DNA from: Ailurus styani | Lineage: Eukaryota > Chordata > Mammalia > Carnivora > Ailuridae | DNA: 64,000 nucleotides | Assembly (NCBI GenBank): GCA_002007465.1 | Contig: LNAC01000030.1 | Span: forward strand, 8,652,885-8,716,884 | Direction: 5' to 3' | In this document: positions 54,875 to 64,000 of the stretch, one piece after another | Position numbering within the stretch: position 1 is the stretch's first letter | How the letters are laid out: every line of letters begins with the position of its first letter | Position numbers and translations under genes: made by a program | Notes under the pieces: model-generated | The model's database searches: none | What the model was told of the DNA's origin: nothing | Seen by the model: only the letters and a program-made list of their open reading frames with translations

Positions 54875-57340
54875 CTCTATATGGGGACATGCTTATGGGA
54901 TGAACCAAGTCTTTCCCTCTTTGGCCTCTGATCCCTAATAAATAGCCCCCGCTCACCAGACAGCCACGTGATGTGTCCAGAGTAAATGAACCTAAAACAG
55001 CAGAGGAGATTGCCTTCAAAATATTCTCGACTTTGAAAAGTGAAGGCAAAGAAAGCATTTGGCAGAAGACATTTCCGGTTTGGCCAAATCCGGGGCTTTG
55101 GAAAAATATCTTGAGACGTTTCACCAAACTGAGAACGAAGCCAGCAGGGCCCGGCTCTGGCCATCACAGGTTATTTGCAGCTTGCTTCTTTCCAAAGCAA
55201 TTTTCTTCTACCTGCGAGCTAAGCTCTTCTGACCCAGCCTGATTGCCGCAGCTGTTACGTGCTACTCCTCGCCTTCACGATCTGACAGGCGTTTGGAGAC
55301 AACTCTGGCAGGTGGCAGGAATGCAAGGGCCTCAGCTCCAGTCTGAGCCCCCAAGGACCCTAGCCGCCTCTCGGCATGTTCCAGAAGCTTCCAGAACAGT
55401 GCCAGGGGGCGGCACGCACACAGGATGCAGCAAGTCAGACCTCTCCCGGGCGGGGCCCAGCCAGGCATCAAAGTCCTGCCCGTGAGAAGGTATTACCATG
55501 TGGCACCCATGCTCTGATGGGCTCAGGACAGATGGTGGGAGTGCAGGACAGGGTAAGACGGAGCCAGGGTCTCTGAGGGAAGTCTCGGCACACAGGCCAA
55601 GTTGAGAAGGTGTGTGGCTTGGTGATTGAGCACTTAATCCCACCACCCACTTCCGGGGCTCTCGTGTGCATTAAATGGGCTCCCGCGTGGGAAGCTCTGT
55701 CTGTGGGCATGGCGTGAGTCTTTGGGCCCTTCTTATACCCTCTGTCTTTTTTAAGTTTCGTGATCTCCCTCCCCCTTTTAGTCCACCCTCTGTGAGCCCT
55801 GCTCCGGGTCGCTGCCCTCCCATGTCTCGCTCCTCCACAGACGCACCCCTCCACTAGACAGCCCCGCAGCTCCCAGCCACTCCAGGCCCTCAGCTTCTGG
55901 TTCCCCCTTCGCCACACAAGCTGGAGGCCACCTGTTGGGGACAAGTTCTCCAGACCCTTCCAAGAGGTCAATTCACCAGGTAAACAAATCCCCGGAGAAT
56001 GTGTCCTCTGAACCTGCCTTCCCCACCAGGTCACGTGGTCTGAAGCACCCTGTTATCCACCTTCGATTGGGAAGGAGAGGGGAGGATTTTAGGCCATGAA
56101 AGGGTCCAATTATCAATACCTGAAGCCACACAGGCAATGCCTCTACTCTGCTGTCAGCACCTCCTGCAGAAAATGGGGGAGGGGAGGCTGGGATTTGGAG
56201 ACCTTCAGAGCAAGTGTTTCTTCAAGAGCGTCCACTCACACTTTCCTTATTATTTCTAATTTGTACACCTGTCAACACTTCCCAAGACAACAAACAAAAT
56301 ACCAAGGAATAAAAGAGCAATGTGCTCGCTGGCATTTACTTCCAAACGCCCTTGTAAAATTCTCTGTTCACCAAAACTGACCTTTTCCAGTTGCCAGAGT
56401 CAGTCTCTGGATGGGGATTTTGAGCCCACTCCTGGACCAGGCTAAGCTATTCCTCCCCAGGTCCACGTTAAAGGTTAAGACCCGGAAGAGGGTCTAACAA
56501 ATGATCCTGACCCTCGGAGCTGGTTTTGGTCTGATTTCCTTCCCGCCTCCCGAGGATGGCAAGTTGCAGGTACATCTGTTCTGAATATCGGCCTCTTGCC
56601 TTTGATCCCCTGCCCCGTGTCTCTCAGATGTGCTGTCAGAACCACGGCCTGGGACCGCCACGCATCAGACAGGCCCCTGGCTCCCCTTGGTAAGACCTCA
56701 ATTCAACTTAATGGACTACACAGGGAACAATTCCTATATGATTAATTAATTAGGGCCCTACTAGGAAGGATAATAATATAGTAACTTAAACAAGACTGCA
56801 AGGCCTAGCTGCCAGTTTATAAAAAGAATACCAAGAATAGCACGATTAAAAAGACATTCAAGAAAAGGGAGTGTGAGGAGTGGACCCAGGTCAGACCAAT
56901 GCCAGGCTTAGTTCAGGAGGGTCCAAACCCAGGGTCCAACTTTCAGCCCGAGAGTTGCCTGCCTCCTCTGAGCTGTTTCCTCCCTCAGATAAATGGAAGG
57001 ATTGAGGAATATTTGTTGGGGCTATTGTAGAAATCCAATAGGTGAATACATGAAAATTACCCAGGATAAAACAAGCTTCAAATGCGTGGAAAATATTGCT
57101 CAAGGAATTCCAGCACAGTAGCTCATCCTGAGGATGGAAATAAATGGAAAGAGGTCTGGAAAGCATGGTCCCTTCTGTTTTATCAGCAAGCATCTTCTTT
57201 GTCGTCGCACATGGCATGTGCACACTGACCTCAAGTCCTTAGAAAGTAAGTGGAGGAAAAGCCCCAACAAGAAGCATCTTAATTACAGCCTGAGTGAATG
57301 GTTGTTATTTACAGATGAGTAAAGGCGATTTAGTTAGTAG
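54875..57340. other. Unique sequence, no repeats recognised
   Basis: About 2.5 kb without a nameable repeat. A perfect TAATTAATTA palindrome lies at 56743-56752 within AT-rich sequence (56,700-56,880). Frames on both strands lack domains. Confidence 0.4.
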
Positions 57341-57544
57341 ATTTGTTGGTTAGTATTGAACTTGTGCACATCAGCATGTTAGCGAATGGTCCAGAAGCAT
57401 CTCAGTCCCCTCTCTGCCTTAGCCACTCTGCTGCTTCTACCCATCCCCCACACTCTTGGCCATATCGCCACTCAAGTTCTCCCACCTTGGGTCCCTCAAC
57501 CGTCCTAGGGCTGAGGACCCAATCCCTCAGGGCCTTGCTAGACA

Positions 57545-57726
57545 ACTCCTCATCTAAAGGCCAGCTAGTAAAAATGCAGGCTTTGCAAGCCATAGAGTCT
57601 ATGTCACAACTACTCAACTCTGCCTTTGCAGTGTGGAAGCAACCATAGACAATATGCCGATGAGTGTGGCTGTGTTCCAATAAAACTTTATTTACAAAAA
57701 AAGGTGGTGGACCGGATTTAGCCCAA
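57545..57726 (+). mobile_element. hAT-Charlie-type non-autonomous element
   Basis: 'aaaatgcaggctttgcaagc', 'tcacaactactcaactctgc', 'gaagcaaccatagacaatat' and 'ttccaataaaactttattta' then 'ggtggtggaccggattta' follow a widespread mammalian hAT MITE. The terminal inverted repeats are decayed. I cannot give the exact family name with certainty. Confidence 0.7.
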
Positions 57727-58004
57727 GAATCTAAATAGTTCTTAGGTATTCATGGATTGTAATGGCTAATATATTGGACCTAGAGGACTACTTACTCAGT
57801 TCCTGGCTGGGGCTTTTCATACATTAAGTCACAATCAATGGGGGACATATTGGACTGGGAAAAGTCCAATATAAAAGATACATTGAGACGTAGGTGCCTT
57901 TTAGTGTCTCTTAGTCACAACACGTGTATCTAAAGCCCACCACACCTTGTCTTCGGAATGCTGGCATTTTTCAGGTGGCAGAAAGATCTCAAGCTTGACT
58001 AGAT

Positions 58005-58194
58005 CACTGGCTCTCAAGCTTGAGAGGGCAACACAGTCACCCAGAGAGCTTGTTAAAACACAGATTACTAGGCCCCACTCCCAGAGTTTTTTGATGCAGA
58101 AGGTCTGGGATGGGGCCAGAGGCTTGAAGTAGCTAAGGAACTCCCAGGCAATGCTGGTGCTGCTCAACGGTGGACCAGGCTTTGAGAATCACGG
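58005..58194 (+). mobile_element. MER20 (hAT-Charlie DNA transposon)
   Basis: 'cactggctctcaagcttgag', 'agagcttgttaaaacacaga', 'taggccccactcccagagtt', 'aggtctgggatggggccaga' and 'tttgagaatcacgg' match MER20 from end to end. In eutherians some MER20 copies act as hormone-responsive enhancers or insulators; whether this one does is unknown. Confidence 0.88.
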
Positions 58195-58220
58195 CGCCAA
58201 GTCAAAAACGTAAAGGTATA

Positions 58221-58235
58221 CTGCCACCTAGTGGA
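58221..58235 (-). promoter_or_regulatory. CTCF-like binding motif
   Basis: 'gccacctagtgg' at 58223-58234 matches the CTCF core form GCCMYCTRSTGG at every position. It lies 27 bp beyond the MER20 end. Motif match only; occupancy unknown. Confidence 0.55.
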
Positions 58236-58239
58236 TAGT

Positions 58240-59610
58240 CTTTAGGAGTACCCTATGCCAACTAGTCCTTCCATTTTAAAAGTGCACTAAAAATTAAGCA
58301 TCTTTTGTTATGGAGAAGAGTCAAATTCATAAAGCCAATTTGTCACTTGTATGCTGGGACTCCATAACCATATTCCAAGCTTTCTTAAAGAAATAAGGTC
58401 TCATCTTATTTACACTAACATGGTAGCAATTTTAAATCACCTTAAACCAAAAACAGATTATTTTCCACCAGGGAAAAGCACTTTAAATATCCAAATAGAA
58501 TAAAAACGTTGTTGGCTCTGTTCTCTGGCCACTCTCTCCTTTCCAGATGCACATACTTCTTCTGAAAGGAAAATCCACACCCCAGCCTTCTAATTCGTTC
58601 TGGACCAGCCGCCTCGACCTGGTAACAAGTGATAAAAATTCATCAGGAGACTGGCCAAAATGAGGATGTTTCAGACCCTAGCCTTTGTGATCTTTGCACA
58701 CAGAGAACATTAGCCATGGCAAAGGACCCTGGTTCTGGGCACCTGTGCAAATATTTGCACTCCAACGTACTAAAAGTGCAAGGACCCACTCCAACCTACC
58801 CATCCCAGCAAAAGACCAGAGTCTCTAACCCCACCTGGCACAAAATAAAGGGCTCCACAGTCACCAATAGCAGATGACTTGGGAATCCACGCTTGACAGG
58901 CTTCTGGGTTTTTGTCAGCGTGGAAAAACACATCAGGGCTATGCTACAAAGGATGGCGTGGTACCAGGCAAACGGAAATGACAGGGACCGGAACGGTTTT
59001 TGATGCCAGCATTTTATATTTGATCTCCAGATGTGATGCAGCTGACAGCTAATTAGTATGACTTAGATCTACACAGTTCTCCCCTTCTTTTTCCACACAT
59101 GCTGTGGGCATGCTAGTGTGAAAATGTGTCTGTCTGGCGTTGTGCTTTGATTGAGATTTCTCTGGAATGTACACACTCGGGACCCCCGAGAACTCTGGAG
59201 CCCCAGTTCATGGAGCATCTGGTGGGACAGTCTTCCTCCCTCATGCTTGGCCCCGAAGCAGGTAATGAACGCAGTGGCATTCTTTATTCCAGGGGCTGAT
59301 TCCAGCCCAACAAGCTGGAGTCAATCGTTCAGCTTCATGGTTCTATATACGAGCCCACCAGCAACTACAAACCTCAGTGGTCAAGAGCTACTGGATGTGA
59401 ATTCCGTGGCTACTAATGAAGAAGCAGTTGTGGTACTTTAGCTGGTGAGCTGTATGGGAAGCATGAGAACCACGCAGAGCGAGATGGAAGCCCTCGAGAT
59501 ACAAGAGGCAACAGGCGGACACAGTTTCTGCCTTCTTTGTGGCCACACTCAAATGTCACAAAACCCGGGGACAGCAGGGACAGCAGGGCCCGCCTCTCCT
59601 CTGGCCCCAG
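58240..59610. other. Unique sequence, no feature recognised
   Basis: AT-rich at 58,240-58,520. Nothing can be named as a repeat or gene. A 96-codon forward frame at 59,151 lacks any recognisable domain. Confidence 0.4.
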
Positions 59611-59619
59611 AGGCCCAGA

Positions 59620-59775
59620 GCTGACACTAATGGGGCCCTACGGTGTGCTAGGCTGCTTTAGAAGTGCCTGGAAGGTGCCATTATTACCCTTATTGTGGAG
59701 ATGAGGAATCTGAGACAGGACACTGACTGCTCTGGGTCAACAGTAGGACTAGCTGGCGTTTGATCCTATAAGTCT
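59620..59775 (-). mobile_element. MIR fragment, reverse orientation
   Basis: 'acggtgtgctaggctgcttt', 'cttattgtggagatgaggaa' and 'tctgagacaggacactgact' are a diverged reverse MIR. Confidence 0.65.
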
Positions 59776-59884
59776 TTCTCCAGAGACTATGCTCTTCATC
59801 ACTGCACCAGAAGACTGCATGTGTCGGCCTTGCTCAAAGTCGTCCATGGCGATCCACCCCCTATTGAGTGGTCTCGGGAAGAAC

Positions 59885-60070
59885 ACGTGTGGTCTTCACT
59901 CCCCTGTGGTAGATGACACCTCAACCTTCACCACGGCTTCAGAGTGGACTAAGTGGATTTCCTCGCCCCCTGACTTTGGGCTTGGCCATGTGACTTGCTT
60001 TGACCAATGGGATGTTTCGCCATGTGATTAAACAGGGGCTTGAAATGTGCCCGTACTGTGGGCATATACC
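59885..60070. mobile_element. Ancient interspersed repeat, family not named
   Basis: 'tgggcttggccatgtgactt', 'gctttgaccaatgggatgtt' and 'aacaggggcttgaaatgtgc' are a pattern seen in many mammalian loci; I cannot assign the family. Confidence 0.45.
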
Positions 60071-60074
60071 CCCT

Positions 60075-60745
60075 TGTCCTAACGGGCGCTAGAGGGAGAT
60101 TCATGGAGCCTGGCCAAACTGGACTGAAGCCCAAAGCCAGACACAACTGAACCCAGCCAGCCTTAATCGGCAAACTCCAGGCAAACCCGTGGTTACTGAC
60201 TAAACCACGTTACGTGCTGACATAGATCAGGATCGTGTTCTAGTCAGTGATGCCCCAGGCAAGCTTTCCAGAATACATGGGGACTCCAGAGAAGAAACAT
60301 TCTTTGACTTTGCTCCGCTCTTCCGCCCTGGACACTGGGATGAGGACATTGTGCCTGCTGCTGGTGACCATCTGGTGACCACAGGCAGCAGGCACAAAGA
60401 CAAAAGGCCAGCATGCAGATACCCAGGAAGAAAAAGGGGCTAATCCTAGGTCCTTGATGACCTTACCAAGCCACTGAGCGATCGTCCAGCTCCACATTTT
60501 TATGAGAAAAACAATCTCCTCTTTGTTCAAGCCATTATTCGTTGGGATTTCTATTATTCACAGCCAAAGCCATTCCTAAGTGCTATTGACTTTCTAATGT
60601 ATGGCAAAAGCTGTTACAAAAGCTGTATCTTCACATCTCCCTCTTTTTTCTTTAAGTTGCCTGGTCTTTCCAGGATAGGAGGAGGGAAGTCACAATCCTT
60701 GCTACTATCGGTCAACTGATAGCTGTTTCTACTCACCCTAGCTAT
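60075..60745. other. Unique sequence
   Basis: Nothing named. A weak CTCF-like core lies at 60,087-60,098 (see rejected items). Confidence 0.4.
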
Positions 60746-60749
60746 TCAA

Positions 60750-60942
60750 TTTTTTTTTTAAGATTTTATTCATTTACTTGAGAGAGAAGGAGTGAGCATG
60801 AGCCAGGGTAGGGATGGAGGGAGAGGGAGAAGCAGACTCCCAGCTGAGCAGGGAGCCTGATGTGGGGCTCGATCCCAGGACCCTGAGATCATGACCTGAG
60901 CTGAAGTCAGTTGCTTAACCAACTGAGCCACCCAGACGCCCC
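60750..60942 (-). mobile_element. Can-SINE, reverse orientation
   Basis: T-run, 'aagattttattcatttactt', 'ggggctcgatcccaggaccc' and head 'gagccacccagacgccc'. No clear target duplication. Its head faces the head of the next SINE, 54 bp away. Confidence 0.95.
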
Positions 60943-60996
60943 TCTGAGTTTAGAGTTGCTCATTTCAGAAACAGCTTAACTAAAATCAACCCTTTC

Positions 60997-61208
60997 GGGG
61001 TGCCTGGGTGGCTCAGTTGTTGAGCGTCTGCCTTCGGCTCAGGTTATGATCCCGGGGTCCTGGAATTGGGCCCCGCATCTGGCTCCTTGCTCATCAGGGA
61101 GCCTGCTTCTCCTTCTCTCCCTCCCCCTGCTTGTGTTTCCTCTCTCGCCATGTGTCTCTCTCTGTCAAATAAATAAATAAAATCTTTATAAATAAATAAG
61201 TATATAAA
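60997..61208 (+). mobile_element. Can-SINE
   Basis: Head 'ggggtgcctgggtggctcag', CT-rich part, tail 'caaataaataaataaaatc'. Target duplication 'taaaatcaaccctt' (60981-60994) and 'taaaatcaactctt' (61209-61222), 13 of 14. Confidence 0.96.
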
Positions 61209-61524
61209 TAAAATCAACTCTTGATTTTTGTTCATTGATGTAATCCATGATTGACTGATTTCTCGAACAGTTCCTAGCATATAGTAGGTGCTCGATGCAG
61301 CTTGTTGAATGAATAATGTAACTGAGTTATTGATAGTTCTCTCCATGGGCAATCATGTGTCTCTTGGGAATCTGTTTTGGCTGCTTTGTCTTCTCAAGGG
61401 GACTCCTGAAAGTCACACCCAAGTGAGTTTCAGGAAGCCTGCCTATCAAACAGACCCTCCCAACTCAACGGAAGTCTTCTCATAATACTGTTACAAACAG
61501 AAACCATAATAGAGATATCATTCT

Positions 61525-62570
61525 CATATCACAAAATTCACTTTTTACGGCACATAGTTCTGTGGTGTTTAGCATATTCACGGGGTTGTGCAACCATTGC
61601 CACAACCATTGTACAACTTTCAAACACTTTCATCACCCCAAAAGGAAACCTCACACCCATTAACAGTCCGTCCCCATCCCACCCTCCCCCACCACACCCA
61701 GCTCTGGCCACCACTAATCCACTTTCTGTCGCTAGGGATTTGCCTACTCGGGACATTTTGTATAAATGGAATCCTACCGTGTGTGTGGTCTTTTGCATCT
61801 AACTTCTGCCTCTTTGCATGATGCTTTCAAGGTTCATCCGTGGTGTAGCCATCAGGACTCCATTCCTTTTTACTGCTGAGTAATATTCTATTATATGGAT
61901 ATACCACATGTTATTTATCCATCCATTCATCGCATTGATGAACACTTGGATCACTTCCACTTTGTAGCTCTTACAAAGAATGCTGCTGTGAACATTTGCT
62001 TACAGTTTCTGCGTGGCAACATATCTTCATTTCTCTTGGGTACATACCCATGAGTGGAATTGCTGGGTCACACAGTAACTCTATACTTAACCTTTTGAGG
62101 AACCACCAGGGCGCCTGGGTGGCTCAGTGGGTTAAAGCCTCTGCCTTCGGCTCAGGTCATGATCTCAGGGTCCTGGGATCGAGGCCCGCATCGGGCTCTC
62201 TGCTCAGCAGGGAGCCTGCTTCCTCCTCTCTCTCTGCCTGCCTCTCTGCCTGCCTCTCTGCCTACTTGTAATCTCTCTGTCAAATAAATAAATAAAATCT
62301 TAAAAAAAAAAAAAAAAAAAAAAGGAACCACCAGACTGTGTCCCAAAGCCGCCACACCATTTTGTATTCCTGCCGGCAGTGTGTGGAGGGTTACAATCTC
62401 TCCACATCCTCCCCAACACCTGGTGTTATCTCTCTCTTTGGTTAGAGCCATCCTAGTGAGTATGAAGTGGTATCTTATTGTGGTTTTATTTTGCATTTCC
62501 CTGAGGGCTAAGGGTTTTAAGCATTGTCTCATGTGTTCATTGGCCGTTCATCTATCTTCTTTAAAAAAAA
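61525..62570 (-). mobile_element. Old L1 ORF2 end and 3' UTR, antisense
   Basis: On the plus strand the complement of an L1 end is read: 'ccattgccacaaccattgta', 'catttatttatcc'-like sequence near 61,913, 'gaatgctgctgtgaacattt', 'gtggaattgctgggtcacac', 'ttgcatttccctgagggcta'. Split by the SINE at 62110. Confidence 0.85.
62110..62322 (+). mobile_element. Can-SINE, mustelid-like subfamily
   Basis: Head 'ggcgcctgggtggctcagtg', 'gttaaagcctctgcc', then a duplicated 'ctgcctgcctctctgcctgc' segment, tail 'caaataaataaataaaatc' and a ~23-base A-run, which suggests recent insertion. A perfect 12-bp target duplication 'aggaaccaccag' lies at 62098-62109 and 62323-62334. Confidence 0.97.
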
Positions 62571-62863
62571 GTATACACATAAAGTTCATCATCTCTGTGT
62601 AAGCTCATTTTCCAAGTCTACAGTAAGAGACCAAAATTCTTTTTTCCCTAATAATGAACAAAGAAGCCTTAAAACCTGGTTAACTAACACGTGTTGATTG
62701 CCTGTATCCACCACAAAGGAAAACATGATTCTGTCTTTTCAGCCACTAAAGTCCCATCACTGAGTCTGTCTGGCAGAAAAAAAATCAGTCTACTTGAGCA
62801 AAAGTGCAAATAGAATTGGTGAAAAGTTTAAATTCTAAATGGCTTATAGAATTCACTTTTCTT

Positions 62864-63044
62864 AATATTTTATTTATTTATTTGACAGAGAGATCACAAG
62901 TAGGCAGAGAGGCAGGCAGAGAGAGAGGGGGAAGCAGGCTCTCCGCTGAGCAGAGAGCCCGATGTGGGGCTCGATCCCAGGACCCTGGGATCATGACCTG
63001 AGCCAAAGGCAGAGGCTTAACCCACTGAGCCACCCCGGTGCCCC
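62864..63044 (-). mobile_element. Can-SINE, mustelid-like subfamily, reverse, nested
   Basis: 'atattttatttatttatttg' tail, 'gatcacaagtaggcagagag', 'gcaggcagagagagaggggg', head 'gagccaccccggtgcccc'. It lies directly against a second reverse SINE. The outer 16-bp duplication (62848-62863, 63255-63270) encloses both, so this one probably inserted at the tail of the older SINE. Confidence 0.93.
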
Positions 63045-63254
63045 AATTTTTCTTTTTTTTTTAAGATTTATTTACCTATTTTAGAAAGAGAGAAAGAGCG
63101 TGGAAGGGAGGAACAGAGGGAGAGGGAGAGAATCCCAAGCAGTCTGCACTGAGCACAGAGCCCAACACAGGGCTCAAGCCCATGACCCAAGATCACGACC
63201 CATGCCAAAACCAAGAGTTTGATACTTAACCAACCTTGCCACCCAGGTGCCCCA
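63045..63254 (-). mobile_element. Older Can-SINE, reverse
   Basis: Diverged SINE: 'taagatttatttacctattt', 'ctgcactgagcacagagccc', 'ggctcaagcccatgacccaa', head 'gccacccaggtgcccc'. Duplication 'agaattcacttttctt' and 'agaattcccttttctt', 15 of 16, flanks it together with the younger SINE. Confidence 0.92.
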
Positions 63255-63329
63255 AGAATTCCCTTTTCTTCTTTTAATTACATATAGTAACTAGAACAGC
63301 TTATGGTGTATTTTAAAAACAACTCTTCA

Positions 63330-63436
63330 GGGTGCTTGGCTGGCTCAGTCAAAGTGCATGCAACTTAGTCTTGGGGTCATGAGTTCAAGCCCTACACTGG
63401 GTGTAGACATTACTTTAAATAAATTAATTAAATAAA
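63330..63436 (+). mobile_element. Short tRNA-Lys-like Can-SINE variant
   Basis: 'gggtgcttggctggctcagt', 'aaagtgcatgcaacttagtc', 'ggggtcatgagttcaagccc', 'tacactgggtgtagacatta' and an A/T-rich tail, with no CT-rich middle. Same type as the copy at 12042 but more decayed in the A box. Confidence 0.8.
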
Positions 63437-63564
63437 ATTACAACAGTTCCCACTTTTTTATTTATCTATTAATGTTTGTTCTCCTAAGTTGCTATGTGGC
63501 CAGTGTTATACTGAGTTAATTCCAACAATTAGTTCATTTAAACTTCACAAGAACCCTATGAGGT

Positions 63565-64000
63565 TAGCAGCATATATTAGTTGTCATCCCCAAAATGAGC
63601 TGCTTAAAACAACCACCGTAATTCATGACTTCTCATAGCTTCTATGGGTCAACATTTGGATAAGACACAGGATGGCTTGACTCTGAGACACAAACTTGGT
63701 GCCTCCATTGTAAGACTCTAAGGCAAGGACTGAAATATCCAATATCATTCAACTATCAGGCAATCGATGCAGTCTCTTGACTGAGACCTTCACATGGCGT
63801 ATCCATGTTCTTCACAACATGGTGGCTAGATTGATTCCAAACCAAGCATCTGAGAAAGAGCCAGGGGGAAGCTGTATATTGCCTCTAGGACCTAGCCTCG
63901 GTATTTCACTGGCATCACTTCCATCACAGTTACAGAGGTCCACTCAAGGTCAAGGGAAGTAAACACAGGTTGTCCCTGCTATGGATTACAGTATGTACTG
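63565..64000. mobile_element. MLT1-type LTR (ERVL-MaLR), runs off window
   Basis: 'catgacttctcatagcttct', 'atgggtcaacatttggataa', 'acatggtggctagattgatt', 'ggcatcacttccatcacagt' and 'ggtccactcaaggtcaaggg' are in the order of an MLT1-type LTR. The right end lies beyond the window. Subfamily and orientation assignment are tentative. Confidence 0.55.

Noticed and set aside
60080..60100. Second CTCF-like site ('gcgctagaggga')
   Set aside because: Only the central YAGRKGG core fits; the flanking CC and C positions do not match.

Overview
The window reads as nuclear DNA of a caniform carnivore, most likely a musteloid (weasel, otter, badger, marten group). About twenty tRNA-Lys-derived carnivore SINEs (Can-SINEs) are present, several of a subfamily whose 3' half carries a 'CCTGCCTCTCTGCCTAC'-type segment that I associate from memory with mustelids. 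There is also a carnivore-type full-length L1, plus ancient mammalian repeats (MIR, L2, MER20, MLT1, MLT2). The species call is inference. I find no supportable protein-coding exon of a host gene: open frames are short, repeat-derived or low-complexity. The window is best described as intergenic or deep-intronic.

Layout. 1-5.5 kb: mostly unique sequence with scattered MIR/L2 and one hAT-like fragment. 5.5-6.8 kb: an old L1 3' end with two SINEs. 6.8-10.5 kb: unique sequence with an ~83-bp tandem duplication rich in TAAT cores, one SINE and MIR/L2 pieces. 10.5-17 kb: one heavily decayed L1/HAL1-like element interrupted by SINEs, an MLT1 LTR piece and an L1 3' snippet. 17-21.5 kb: L2 and several L1 3' ends with four SINEs. 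21.5-27.9 kb: a near full-length L1 with target-site duplication, broken ORF1 and ORF2, and a SINE inside the reverse-transcriptase region. 28-29.7 kb: old L1 tails and a U6 snRNA pseudogene that may be a U6-L1 chimera. 30-35.7 kb: MIR, L2, a minisatellite, a long polypurine tract, a complete MLT2-like solo LTR, a 14-unit ATAG microsatellite and a second ERVL-like LTR. 36-37.5 kb: GC- and G-rich sequence with a G-quadruplex candidate and a block holding a perfect 18-bp palindrome. 37.5-44 kb: L1 tails, three SINEs, MIRs, a (CA)21 tract and a long GT-rich tract.

44.0-60.7 kb is the most distinctive stretch: 16.7 kb without a Can-SINE. It contains mostly unique DNA, MIRs, one L1 tail, a 321-base assembly gap with C-rich flanks, a CpG-rich block (29 CpG in about 280 bp) and a MER20 followed by a CTCF-like motif. 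60.7-64 kb returns to dense SINEs, an antisense L1 3' end and the edge of an MLT1-type LTR.

No set of genes works together here. The functional candidates are non-coding: the palindrome block, the CpG-rich block, the MER20/CTCF pair and the TAAT-rich duplication. I did not find a new genetic system. The best leads are the U6-L1 chimera candidate, the homeodomain/SOX-like palindrome and the SINE-free CpG-bearing interval.
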